A stretch of 32,663 nt of DNA from Desulfovibrionaceae bacterium (GTDB taxonomy: Bacteria > Desulfobacterota > Desulfovibrionia > Desulfovibrionales > Desulfovibrionaceae): NCBI GenBank assembly GCA_015709205.1, contig JACCQO010000038.1:1-32663 (forward strand), written 5' to 3'. Numbering within the stretch: position 1 is the first letter of the stretch; every line of letters begins with the position of its first letter. Both the position numbers and the translations under genes were made by a program. The notes under the pieces are model-generated. The model had not been told where the DNA came from and did not search any database. It saw only the letters and a program-made list of their open reading frames with translations. This document shows positions 1-6,932 of the stretch, piece after piece.

Positions 1-30
1 GACCCCCTCCCCACCCCCGTCATCACCCCC

Positions 31-147
31 CTAAACTTTCGGCTGGATGAGGGAGTCCCGGGCGATGGGGCGGCGTGGGTGCCGGACGGGGCGCACGGGC
101 GTGCGGGCGTGCCCCCCGTCCGGCATCCACGCGCACTCAAAGATCAC
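31..147 (-). CDS. Possible 38-codon small ORF, uncertain
   Basis: A GTG-initiated 38-codon frame is preceded by a very purine-rich GGAGGAGGGG tract that could act as a ribosome-binding site. The peptide is basic and Pro/Arg-rich, begins VIFECAWMPD and ends SLIQPKV. I recognise no family. It overlaps a strong hairpin at 75-130, so the open frame may be a by-product of that palindrome rather than a gene. The Phe/Glu/Cys/Trp start is not typical of random GC-rich frames, which is why it is listed. Confidence 0.15.
   Translation of the reverse strand: MIFECAWMPDGGHARTPVRPVRHPRRPIARDSLIQPKV
75..130. other. Long hairpin in the intergenic region before comM
   Basis: Arms 75-91 and 114-130 pair over 17 positions: 16 Watson-Crick pairs and one G-U in plus-strand RNA. 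The 22-nt loop can itself fold a short GCAC/GTGC stem. No T-tract follows on either strand, so it is not a standard intrinsic terminator. It could be the 3' end of a transcript from outside the window, or a structural RNA. Apart from this hairpin, the weak small ORF and the comM promoter, nothing else is seen in 1-270. Confidence 0.6.
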
Positions 148-195
148 CCCCCCCTCCTCCCCCCGGCTCTTCCCTCCCAAGGACGGATCGCTTTC

Positions 196-224
196 TTGAT
201 ATCCGCTGCGGCTTCCCCTACTCT
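196..224 (+). promoter_or_regulatory. Putative sigma-70 promoter for comM
   Basis: TTGATA (196-201) and TACTCT (219-224) are separated by 17 bp, giving a good -35 and a weak -10. The predicted start lies about 40 nt before the comM ATG. A small dyad GTGGA-CGA-TCCAC (240-252) lies in the leader. Prediction by eye only. Confidence 0.35.
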
Positions 225-270
225 GGCCCGCGGTATTCCGTGGACGATCCACCCATAGCTCCGGACAACC

Positions 271-1800
271 ATGCTTGCGACCGTCGCCACAGGGGCCCTC
301 ATGGGCATCGACGCCTTCCGGGTGGACCTGGAGGTGGATTTCGCGCGCCAGGGGCTGCCGGGATTCACCATGGTCGGCCTGGCCGAGGGCGCGGTGCGCG
401 AGGCCAAGGAGCGCGTGTTCGCGGCCCTGCGCAATTCAGGCTTCAAGCTGCCGCCCGCGCGCGTGACCGTGAACCTGGCCCCGGCGGACATGCGCAAGGA
501 GGGCTCCGGCTACGACCTGCCCCTGGCCGTGGCCCTGCTCGGCGCGTCGGGCATGCTCGATCCCGCGTCCCTGGCGGGCGTGTTCCTGGCCGGGGAGCTT
601 TCGCTCACGGGCGAGGTCAGCGCCGTGCCGGGCGTGCTGCCCCTGGCCGTGCGCGCGCGGGCCGAGGGCGCCAGGTGTCTGGTCGTGCCCGCGCCCAACG
701 CGGCCGAGGCCGCCGTGGTCCAGGGGCTCACGGTCTTCGGCGCGCGCACCTTGGGCGAGGTGGCCGCGCATCTTTCGGGCGAGCGCGCCCTGGAGCCGCA
801 GCCGTTCTCGGCGGCCGGGGACGCGGCGGCGGACGCGGGGTTCTTCGAGGATTTCGGCGAGGTCAAGGGCCAGGAGCACGCCAAACGGGCCATCGAGATC
901 GCGGCCGCGGGCGGGCACAACATTCTGCTCCTCGGCCCGCCGGGCTCGGGCAAGACCATGCTCGCGCGGCGCATCCCCTCGGTGCTGCCGGAGCTGTCCT
1001 TCGACGAGGCGCTGGAGGTCACCAAGGTCTACAGCGTGGCCGGGCTGCTGGAGGCCGGGCGGGGGCTGGTGCGCCGCCGCCCGTTCCGCGCGCCGCACCA
1101 CACGGTCTCGGACGCCGGGCTCGTGGGCGGCGGGCAGTATCCGCGCCCGGGCGAGGTCTCCCTGGCGCACCGGGGCGTGCTCTTCCTGGACGAGCTGCCC
1201 GAGTTCAAGAAGCACGTGCTGGAGGTGCTGCGCCAGCCCCTGGAGGGCGGCGAGGTGACCATCTCCCGCGCGGCGATCTCCCTGTCCTACCCGGCGGACT
1301 TCATGCTCGTGGCGGCCATGAATCCGTGCCCGTGCGGCTATCTTGGCGACGAGCGCCACCCGTGCACGTGCACGCCCATGCAGGTGCAGCGCTACCGTTC
1401 GCGGCTGTCGGGCCCGCTCCTGGACCGCATCGACCTGCATGTGGACGTGCCCGCGGTGCCCTACCGCGACCTGAGCGCCACGGCGGCGGGCACCTCGTCG
1501 GCGGCCATGTCCGGGCGCATCCGCGCGGCGCGCGCCGTGCAGGCCGAGCGTTTCGCGGGCACCACCATGCGCACCAACGCGGACCTTTCCGGCCGCCACC
1601 TGGACCGCCACTGCGCGCCGGGCGACGACGAGCGTTCCTTCCTGGAGCGCGCCGTGCGCACCCTGGGCCTTTCCGCGCGCGCCTACACCCGCATCCTGCG
1701 CATCGCCCGCACCATCGCGGACCTGGAGGGCGCGCCCGCCATCGCGGTGGCGCACCTGGCCGAGGCCATCAACTACCGGACGCTGGACCGGCAGAGCTGA
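271..1800 (+). CDS. comM: YifB/ComM family Mg-chelatase-like AAA+ ATPase
   Basis: A 509-aa protein, the usual length for this family (E. coli YifB is about 506). The N-terminal ChlI-like S5-fold region starts GALMGIDAFRVDLEVDF and contains GLPGFTMVGLAEGAVREAKERV. The AAA+ core has Walker A GPPGSGKT at about 222-229, Walker B LFLDE around 305-308, the Cys-rich NPCPCGYLGD segment from about 351, and LSGPLLDRIDLHV. The C-terminal Mg_chelatase_C region follows. In naturally transformable bacteria ComM is a hexameric branch-migration helicase that extends integration of incoming DNA. The family is also universal in non-competent species, so its role here is unproven. comEC is present about 21 kb away. 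The start ATG fits family length; its Shine-Dalgarno is weak. Confidence 0.95.
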   Translation: MLATVATGALMGIDAFRVDLEVDFARQGLPGFTMVGLAEGAVREAKERVFAALRNSGFKLPPARVTVNLAPADMRKEGSGYDLPLAVALLGASGMLDPASLAGVFLAGELSLTGEVSAVPGVLPLAVRARAEGARCLVVPAPNAAEAAVVQGLTVFGARTLGEVAAHLSGERALEPQPFSAAGDAAADAGFFEDFGEVKGQEHAKRAIEIAAAGGHNILLLGPPGSGKTMLARRIPSVLPELSFDEALEVTKVYSVAGLLEAGRGLVRRRPFRAPHHTVSDAGLVGGGQYPRPGEVSLAHRGVLFLDELPEFKKHVLEVLRQPLEGGEVTISRAAISLSYPADFMLVAAMNPCPCGYLGDERHPCTCTPMQVQRYRSRLSGPLLDRIDLHVDVPAVPYRDLSATAAGTSSAAMSGRIRAARAVQAERFAGTTMRTNADLSGRHLDRHCAPGDDERSFLERAVRTLGLSARAYTRILRIARTIADLEGAPAIAVAHLAEAINYRTLDRQS

Positions 1801-1808
1801 CCGCGCCG

Positions 1809-1834
1809 AAAAAAAGCCCCGGCACTGCCGGGGC
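1809..1834 (-). terminator. Intrinsic terminator of the RTX-like gene
   Basis: The stem GCCCCGGC/GCCGGGGC (1816-1834, loop of 3) is followed on the minus strand by seven T residues (A-tract 1809-1815). It lies between the convergent comM and RTX-like genes and reads as the terminator of the latter. Confidence 0.85.
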
Positions 1835-1865
1835 GCTGCACGATATTGGGAACGGCGGCGTGGCG

Positions 1866-3545
1866 CTACACGCCGTCCGGCTGCGTCTGCGAGGGCGCGG
1901 GGGCCGGTTCGGCCGAGCCTTCGTGGATCACGTTGTTCTCGCCGCCTCCAGGTATGAGCACGGCGTCGGCGTCGGCGCCCTTGCCGGAGTAGATGTCGTT
2001 GTCGCGGGTCCCGCCCGACAGAAGAATCCGGTCCCGCCCTGCGCCGCCATCGATGGTGTTGCCCAGCGCGCTGCCGGAAAGGGTGATCCGGTCCCGGCCA
2101 TCGCCACCGTAAATCCTGTTGCCGCGGGCCGCGCCGCGCACCTTCGCGGAGTCGTCGTCCTCGCCCATGTCAAGGGTGCTGTCGATAAGGTCGCCCTGCA
2201 GCAGGAACACATCCCGCCCATTCCCGGTAAAAATTGTGCTTCTCCTGATGAAACCGGTAAACTCGAGCTTGTCGTCGCCAGCGCCCGTGTTCACCGTGAC
2301 GTCCTGAAATTTATGCCCCGCGAGGGTGTCGTCGCCGCCACCCGTATCGATGGACGAATCGTTGTAGACGTTCCAGACATGCACGGCATCGTCGCCCTGG
2401 CCCGTGGTGATGGAACTGTACACCATTTCCCCGTCGACCTGGACGTAATCGCCGCCGTCCCCGCTGTCCACCGAGGACCGTTCCAAATAGCCGTTCACGG
2501 TTATGGAGTCATTGCCGTCGCCCGTGTGAATAATCGTTCGGGTAACGCCCACGGTGCGTACCGTATCATCGCCGTCCCCGGTATCGATCTCCGTGCTCGA
2601 AAAACTGGTGTATCTGTACCGCCAGCCTTCCTCAAACCGGCTTACCACCGTATCGTCGCCGTCGCCCGTACGTATCGTACTTCCCGACACGCCACCCGAG
2701 AACCGGACAGTGTCGTCGCCGTCGCCCGTATCAATCGAACCTATCGTCATGCCTTCTGCAATAACCGTATCGTCGCCGTCGCCCGTATCGATCCTGGATT
2801 CCATGCCGCCGGTACCTTGCACGGTGTCGTCGCCGTCACCAGTCGTGACGTCCGCCCCGTAGACCCCACCGCCGTGCAGCACCACAACGTCGTCGCCGTC
2901 ACCGCCGGAAATCGTCGTGCGGGGGGCGCTGATGCTGTCGGCGCCACGGCTCAGACAGACGATCACATCGTCGCCGTCGCCGCCGGAGAGCGTGCTGCCG
3001 AACGCGCCGATGATGATGTCGTCGCCGGAAGTCTCGTCACCCTGCGTGTAGTCCTTGGTGCCGGTTATGTTCCCTTCTTCGTCCCGGGTGACGATGGTAT
3101 CCTTCTCGAACGCGAAGCTCAGCTCCAACTCCCCGTCGGCCCCGAAGATGCTGGCCTTGTACATGTAGTAGTTGAGCGATCCCGGATTCTCGGCGACGGG
3201 TTGATACTTTTCGACGAGCACTCTTCTTCCGTCACGCATGGTCGTGTCGGCCACGGTTTCCATGCCGTCATCTTCTTCGGGTTCCTCGAGGGGAATCCCG
3301 GTAACCGTTCCCGGCGTGAAGGTCGCTATCCCGTCCACGTCCACGCTGACCGAACCGGATTCAACGGTGGCCATCCGCCGCGCCTCCTCGGAAATGCTCA
3401 CCGTATCGCCCCCGGCAGAGGGGGCGGCAGCCTTGGGGGAGGTGGCCGCCGTCGCGTACTGGACGGCCTTGTCGCGGGAGGAAGTCCCCGCCTGTGTGGA
3501 CTGGGGAGACGGAGGCAGCAATTGTGCGGTCATGGAGGAGATCAT
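1866..3545 (-). CDS. Long-period RTX-like calcium-binding repeat protein
   Basis: An acidic 559-aa protein with no classical N-terminal signal peptide. Residues 1-170 are non-repetitive and include DTVSISEEARRMA (47-59). From about 173 to 540 there are about 17 repeats, each opening (T/S)GDGDDTV and ending in S-x-I-D, mostly 19-20 residues long with a few of 22-29. Each has one GxGxD-type turn, unlike the tandem nonapeptide GGxGxDxUx of classical RTX toxins. The pattern suggests a beta-solenoid with one Ca-binding turn per coil. Most RTX proteins leave by type I secretion, but no ABC/MFP/TolC genes are seen nearby and the Pro/Gln-rich tail is not diagnostic. The start is supported by GGAG six bases upstream; the internal ATG (residue 5) has none. 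It appears monocistronic with its own terminator. Function unknown; surface or secreted protein is an inference. Confidence 0.85.
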   Translation of the reverse strand: MISSMTAQLLPPSPQSTQAGTSSRDKAVQYATAATSPKAAAPSAGGDTVSISEEARRMATVESGSVSVDVDGIATFTPGTVTGIPLEEPEEDDGMETVADTTMRDGRRVLVEKYQPVAENPGSLNYYMYKASIFGADGELELSFAFEKDTIVTRDEEGNITGTKDYTQGDETSGDDIIIGAFGSTLSGGDGDDVIVCLSRGADSISAPRTTISGGDGDDVVVLHGGGVYGADVTTGDGDDTVQGTGGMESRIDTGDGDDTVIAEGMTIGSIDTGDGDDTVRFSGGVSGSTIRTGDGDDTVVSRFEEGWRYRYTSFSSTEIDTGDGDDTVRTVGVTRTIIHTGDGNDSITVNGYLERSSVDSGDGGDYVQVDGEMVYSSITTGQGDDAVHVWNVYNDSSIDTGGGDDTLAGHKFQDVTVNTGAGDDKLEFTGFIRRSTIFTGNGRDVFLLQGDLIDSTLDMGEDDDSAKVRGAARGNRIYGGDGRDRITLSGSALGNTIDGGAGRDRILLSGGTRDNDIYSGKGADADAVLIPGGGENNVIHEGSAEPAPAPSQTQPDGV

Positions 3546-3751
3546 GGTCGCTCCGGGTGCGTGTTGCGGGGGCGCAGTCGGCGTGCGCCCGTGTCCATGA
3601 GCAACTGATCGGTCAATGCATACGAGGAGTTAAGGGGCGGAACACATTTTTGTTGCGGGTGCGGGCGGCCGATCCGCGCCGCGCTCGGCGCGGCGCGCTT
3701 CCCGGCAGGACGCCCCCTTCCTTTCCCGCTTTCTGCCCGGCGGGACTGGAG

Positions 3752-4954
3752 TTATCCCTGCGCCGTCTCCCGCCGCCCTTGCGCGCGGCACCGTTCCCGA
3801 AAGAGCAGCGCCACGCCGAGGCCGAGGGTGGCGCTGAGGGCGGCGGCGAGGAAGACCGTGGCGTAGCCGAAACCCGCGGCCAGGGCGCCGGTGAGCGGGC
3901 CGCTCACGGCGTAGGCGATGTCCTGGAAGGCCGCGAAGCCGCCGATGGCCGTGCCCTTGACGCTGGGCGGCACGATGCGCACCACCTCCACGCCCAGGGC
4001 CGGGAAGATCAGCGAGCAGCCCGCGCCCGTGCAGGCCGCGCCCGCCAGGGCCACGGCCGGATGCGGCGCGAGCCAGAGCAGGTACAGCCCCAGGGCCTCG
4101 CAGGCGAAGGAGACCAGGGAGACCCGGATGCCGCCCCGGGTGTCCGGGAGTTTGCCGCAGAAGACGCGCACCAGCACGAACGCCCCGCCGAAAAAGGTCA
4201 GCGCCAGCCCGGCGTGACCCCAGCCGCTGGCCGAAAAGTACAGGGCCGAGAAGGTGCCGATGGACGCGAAGCCCACGCCCTGCAGCCCCAGGGCCAGACC
4301 CGGCAGCCAGACCAGGCCCACGACCCGGCGCAGCGGCGGCCGTTCGCCCGGGACCGGGCTGATGGCCCGGATGCGGCCGTTGAGCGGCAGGGCCAGCAGC
4401 GGCAGCACCAGGGTGGAGACGCCGAGCGCGGCAAAGCCCCAGCGCCCGTAGAGCAGCAGCCCCAGGGGCGCGCCCGCGGCCAGCGCGCCGAACATGGCCA
4501 TGCCGTTCCAGCTCATGACCAGCCCCGCGCGGGCCGGGCCCAGCAGGCCGAACCCCCAGGTCAGGACCCCGGTGAGCATCAGGCTTTCCCCGAAGCCCAG
4601 GAGCAACCGGCCCAGGAGCAGCACGCCGAAGCGCGCCGCGACGGGCAGCGGCAGGAGCACGGCGGCCAGATAGAACGCCCCGGCCCCGCCGCAGGCGAAC
4701 ATGCCCATGAGGGTCGCGCGCTTGGCCCGGGTGTCGGCGCAGCGCCCGGCGTAGCTGCGCGTGGCCACCGTGGCCACGAACTGGATGCTCACGGCCAGGC
4801 CCACGAGCGTGTTGCCCAGGCCCAGGTCGTCGTGCACGAAGAGCGAGATGACCGGCAGGGGCAGCCCCACGGTCAGGTAGCAGAGGAACACCGCGGCGGG
4901 CAGCCGCCAGAACAGGGCCTCGTCGGCGGATTTCGTTTCGATGGGAGACGTCAT
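3752..4954 (-). CDS. YhhS-family MFS transporter
   Basis: A 400-aa, very hydrophobic protein with about 12 membrane segments. The opening [20 protein letters not shown], the cytoplasmic-loop segment [44 protein letters not shown] and [13 protein letters not shown] closely follow the E. coli YhhS pattern of the drug/arabinose-efflux MFS group. The substrate cannot be read from sequence. The frame stays open another 51 codons upstream, but I chose the ATG at 4954 because it gives the family length and because the upstream extension contains a promoter, an operator-like dyad and a terminator (4984-5107). Regulation is therefore likely: a repressor at the dyad and/or premature termination in the leader. 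The ATG has only a weak GGAT-type ribosome site. Confidence 0.9.
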   Translation of the reverse strand: MTSPIETKSADEALFWRLPAAVFLCYLTVGLPLPVISLFVHDDLGLGNTLVGLAVSIQFVATVATRSYAGRCADTRAKRATLMGMFACGGAGAFYLAAVLLPLPVAARFGVLLLGRLLLGFGESLMLTGVLTWGFGLLGPARAGLVMSWNGMAMFGALAAGAPLGLLLYGRWGFAALGVSTLVLPLLALPLNGRIRAISPVPGERPPLRRVVGLVWLPGLALGLQGVGFASIGTFSALYFSASGWGHAGLALTFFGGAFVLVRVFCGKLPDTRGGIRVSLVSFACEALGLYLLWLAPHPAVALAGAACTGAGCSLIFPALGVEVVRIVPPSVKGTAIGGFAAFQDIAYAVSGPLTGALAAGFGYATVFLAAALSATLGLGVALLFRERCRAQGRRETAQG

Positions 4955-4983
4955 TGGGGATCCGTGGCGGTGAAACGTTGCTG

Positions 4984-5034
4984 AAAAAAGAACGCCCGCT
5001 CCGGCGACCCCCGTTGGGGCCCGGAGCGGGCGTT
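4984..5034 (-). terminator. Strong intrinsic terminator in the MFS leader region
   Basis: A perfect 14-bp stem (4991-5004 with 5021-5034) encloses a loop that can fold a further CCCC/GGGG pair. On the minus strand it is followed by C and six T residues (A-tract 4984-4989). It lies 30 bases before the MFS start codon and downstream of a good promoter (5079-5107). It could end the Cys-rich gene transcript, attenuate the MFS gene, or end a short RNA of about 90 nt. Confidence 0.85.
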
Positions 5035-5054
5035 GGTTGGCGTTAACGCTTACG

Positions 5055-5072
5055 GTTCGTTGTCCAACGAAC
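5055..5072. promoter_or_regulatory. 18-bp operator-like dyad at the predicted MFS transcription start
   Basis: Perfect inverted repeat GTTCGTTG-TC-CAACGAAC, 8-bp half-sites with a 2-bp centre. It begins about 7 bases downstream of the predicted -10 of the minus-strand promoter, a classic repressor position. A second short palindrome, GCGTTAACGC (5040-5049), lies next to it. No regulator gene is adjacent. Confidence 0.6.
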
Positions 5073-5078
5073 GAAGGG

Positions 5079-5107
5079 AATCTACAAAGCCGGAGCGCTG
5101 CCGTCAA
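5079..5107 (-). promoter_or_regulatory. Putative sigma-70 promoter of the MFS gene or of a short RNA
   Basis: On the minus strand TTGACG (5102-5107) and TAGATT (5079-5084) are exactly 17 bp apart, one of the best promoter matches in the window. Predicted start is near 5072, giving a leader of about 118 nt to the MFS ATG, or an RNA of about 85-90 nt if the leader terminator is used. Confidence 0.55.
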
Positions 5108-5185
5108 GCCGCGCGGCGGGTGGCCCCGGGGCGGCTTCGGTTTCCCGGTTACGGGGCCACGGAACAGGCTGGGCAGGCCAGGGGC

Positions 5186-5473
5186 CTACGGCGTCGGCGC
5201 TGTCCCGCCGTCCGCGCGGCAGCCGCAGGTCGGGCTGTAGGTCCGGTCGCAGCACACGGCCCGGCCGTTCGAACAGCCGCAGACCCCGCCGTGGTGCGAA
5301 CAGCAGCCGCGCTTGGCCAGCTGAAGGACTTGCGGATCGGCTCGGGCCGGTTGCGGGCAGGGTGTCTCCACGGCCGCCGGAGCCCCCTGGTCCGCCGGTG
5401 TGGTTCCGACGGCGGCCGAGGGCAGCAGCAGGGCCACGACGGTCAGTGCGGCGCACAGCAAACGCTTGGCCAT
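5186..5473 (-). CDS. Small secreted Cys-rich protein
   Basis: A 95-aa protein starting MAKRLLCAALTVVALLLP, a typical Sec signal peptide with probable cleavage after the SAAVG region. The mature part is Pro/Ala-rich and ends in a Cys-dense module, GCCSHHGGVCGCSNGRAVCC followed by DRTYSPTCGC, holding nine Cys within about 30 residues. Similar CSHHGGV...C modules occur in small exported bacterial proteins, from memory; their function is not established. The Cys pairs could form disulfides or bind metal in the periplasm. The start at 5473 is firm: AAGGAGG stands about 9 bases upstream and the signal peptide begins there, although the frame is open further upstream. Flanked by repeated boxes upstream (5599-5688) and the MFS promoter downstream. 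Confidence 0.8.
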   Translation of the reverse strand: MAKRLLCAALTVVALLLPSAAVGTTPADQGAPAAVETPCPQPARADPQVLQLAKRGCCSHHGGVCGCSNGRAVCCDRTYSPTCGCRADGGTAPTP

Positions 5474-5598
5474 GATTCCCCCTCCTTGTCTTTCCTCCGC
5501 AGAACATGTTTTGCTGCAAAGCGTCAATAGGTGGGCGGGGCGGGATGGCCGGAAGCGGTGAACGAGCCGGGCGGGCCGGGGATGGAAAGTTCTTTTGA

Positions 5599-5688
5599 GT
5601 CTCGTTTGTTCGATGTTTCTGAGGTTGTGGCTCATAAAACGCGAAAAGTGAGACACAAACGGGTTTGTCGCGAACAAGTGAGACGCAA
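5599..5688. repeat. Repeated GTGAGAC/GTCTC boxes upstream of the Cys-rich gene
   Basis: Two direct copies of CGCGAA(C)AAGTGAGAC(A/G)CAA occur at 5640-5658 and 5669-5688 (one gap, one substitution), 29-30 bp apart. A third, inverted copy GTCTCGTTTGTTCG (5599-5612) matches 12 of 14 positions to the reverse complement of the second. A dyad ACAAAC-GG-GTTTGT (5655-5668) lies between. The stretch is AT-richer than its surroundings. A possible minus-strand promoter, TTGTGT-N16-TATGAG, overlaps the boxes. It reads as a regulator-binding region. Nothing else is seen in 5474-5779. Confidence 0.5.
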
Positions 5689-5779
5689 CGGACGCAACAG
5701 ACGCTGCTGACGCGTCCGCGCGACCAGCGGAAGCGGCGGGCGGGGGCGATGTGCCGGAGCCGGGTGTGTCTGATCGGGG

Positions 5780-6658
5780 TCAGGCCGACAGCCGCCGCGT
5801 GAGTTCCGCCCACAGGGCGCGGTAGGCCAGGGCGGCGTCGGAGTCCGGGGCGAAGGCGGCGAGCGGGGCGCGGCGCAGGCCCATGGCCTCCACGTCCGCG
5901 CGCAGGGGGATGGAGGTTTCGCAGAATTCCGGCTCGCGCAACGAGGCGAGCACCGCGGCGCGGTGCAGGGTCTTGCGCCGGTCCACCATGGTGAAGAAGG
6001 CGTGGATCGGCAGGACAGGGGCGTCCGCGGCGTCTGCGCGGTCCTCGTCCGCGTTCTTCCCGTCTTTGCCGCTCTTCCCGTCCTTTTTCCCCTTCTTCTC
6101 GTCTTTTCCCTTTTTGTCGTCCTTGTGCTTCCTGTCCTTATCGTCCTCGGCCGCGCCTTCCGGGCCCTCGGCCAGGTAGGTGCGGACCCGCTCGAAGGTC
6201 TGGCGCGACAGGGGCGAGGGGGTCAGGGGCATGAGCAGGGCGTCGGCCGCGCAGAACACGCCCTCGGACAGGGCGGAGATGGACGGCGGGCAGTCCAGGA
6301 ACACGTAGTCGTAAGGGGCCATGCCCTCGAAGGCCTTGGCGAACTTGCGGCAGGATTTTTTGGACTCGCCCAGCTCCACGTCCAGGTGGCGGTAGCCGAA
6401 CCCCGCGGGCACCACGTCCAGGCCCGGATACGGCGTGGGCTGCGCCCAGTCGGAAAGGCTCCGCTTGTCCTTGAAGAGTTTTTTCAGCTTGGTCGCGGCC
6501 ACGGCCTCCACGCCCAGGTGGAAGGTGGCCGCGCCCTGGGGGTCCAGGTCCCAGAGCAGCACGCGCGCGCCGGATTCGGCGGCGCAGAAGGCCAGGTTCA
6601 CGGCCGAGGTGGTTTTCCCCACCCCGCCCTTCATGTTGTAGCAGGCGAGAATGCGCAT
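5780..6658 (-). CDS. Orphan ParA/MinD-type ATPase with Lys/Asp-rich insert
   Basis: A 292-aa protein. It has the deviant Walker A KGGVGKTT at 10-17, DLDPQG around 37-42 and LDCPPS near 121-126, all intact, so it should be an ATP-dependent dimerising ParA-family switch. Residues about 165-213 are a low-complexity stretch of Lys, Asp, Gly and Glu (DDKKGKDEKKGKK and similar) inserted between the switch region and the C-terminal helices. This is unusual for the family and lower in GC than the flanks. No parB, parS cluster, chemotaxis or flagellar gene is adjacent, so chromosome or plasmid partition is not supported; positioning of some other cargo is equally possible. The start at 6658 is chosen for the strong GGAGGAG site; an upstream 20-codon extension would run through a palindrome (6691-6720). 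Confidence 0.85.
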   Translation of the reverse strand: MRILACYNMKGGVGKTTSAVNLAFCAAESGARVLLWDLDPQGAATFHLGVEAVAATKLKKLFKDKRSLSDWAQPTPYPGLDVVPAGFGYRHLDVELGESKKSCRKFAKAFEGMAPYDYVFLDCPPSISALSEGVFCAADALLMPLTPSPLSRQTFERVRTYLAEGPEGAAEDDKDRKHKDDKKGKDEKKGKKDGKSGKDGKNADEDRADAADAPVLPIHAFFTMVDRRKTLHRAAVLASLREPEFCETSIPLRADVEAMGLRRAPLAAFAPDSDAALAYRALWAELTRRLSA

Positions 6659-6690
6659 GGGTTCTCCTCCGCGCGGCGCGGACCGGACCT

Positions 6691-6720
6691 CCATGGAATT
6701 ATTCCAGGATAATTCCATGG
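6691..6720. promoter_or_regulatory. 30-bp palindrome upstream of the ParA gene
   Basis: Perfect 12-bp arms (6691-6702 and 6709-6720) surround TCCAGG. Each outer edge is CCATGG and the arms contain GGAATTAT/ATAATTCC. It is an AT-rich island in very GC-rich DNA, 33-62 bases before the ParA start, and it contains an AATAAT -10-like hexamer on the minus strand. Most likely an operator overlapping the ParA promoter, possibly autoregulatory. Confidence 0.5.
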
Positions 6721-6932
6721 GCTTTCGCCCGTGTGCGCGCCGGGCCGTCGTGGATCGCGGGCCCGTGCGGGCTTGGGCTCCGCGCCCGGTCGGGCCGCCG
6801 CGGCAGCCACCGCCGACCCGACGGGCGCGCGGAACGCGTGCCGCAGCCTAGCGGTCCCATGTTACGGCCGGGTGACGGATTTGCGCAAGACCCGGGAGAC
6901 GAACGCCGCGCCGCGGACCCGATCGGACCGCG

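Noticed and set aside
75-3608. A 1177-codon plus-strand frame crossing comM and the RTX-like gene
   Set aside because: Out of frame with comM and antisense to the repeat gene; no promoter, no family and shadow-like composition.
4955-5107. A 51-residue N-terminal extension of the MFS transporter
   Set aside because: It would start at a TTG that is the -35 of a promoter and would translate an operator dyad and a terminator; family members begin near the ATG at 4954.
5474-5677. A 68-residue N-terminal extension of the Cys-rich protein
   Set aside because: The signal peptide and the AAGGAGG site both point to the start at 5473; the upstream part covers regulatory repeats.
5780-6658. Plasmid or chromosome partition locus
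   Set aside because: No ParB or parS-like 16-bp cluster is seen, and the neighbours are ordinary chromosomal genes.
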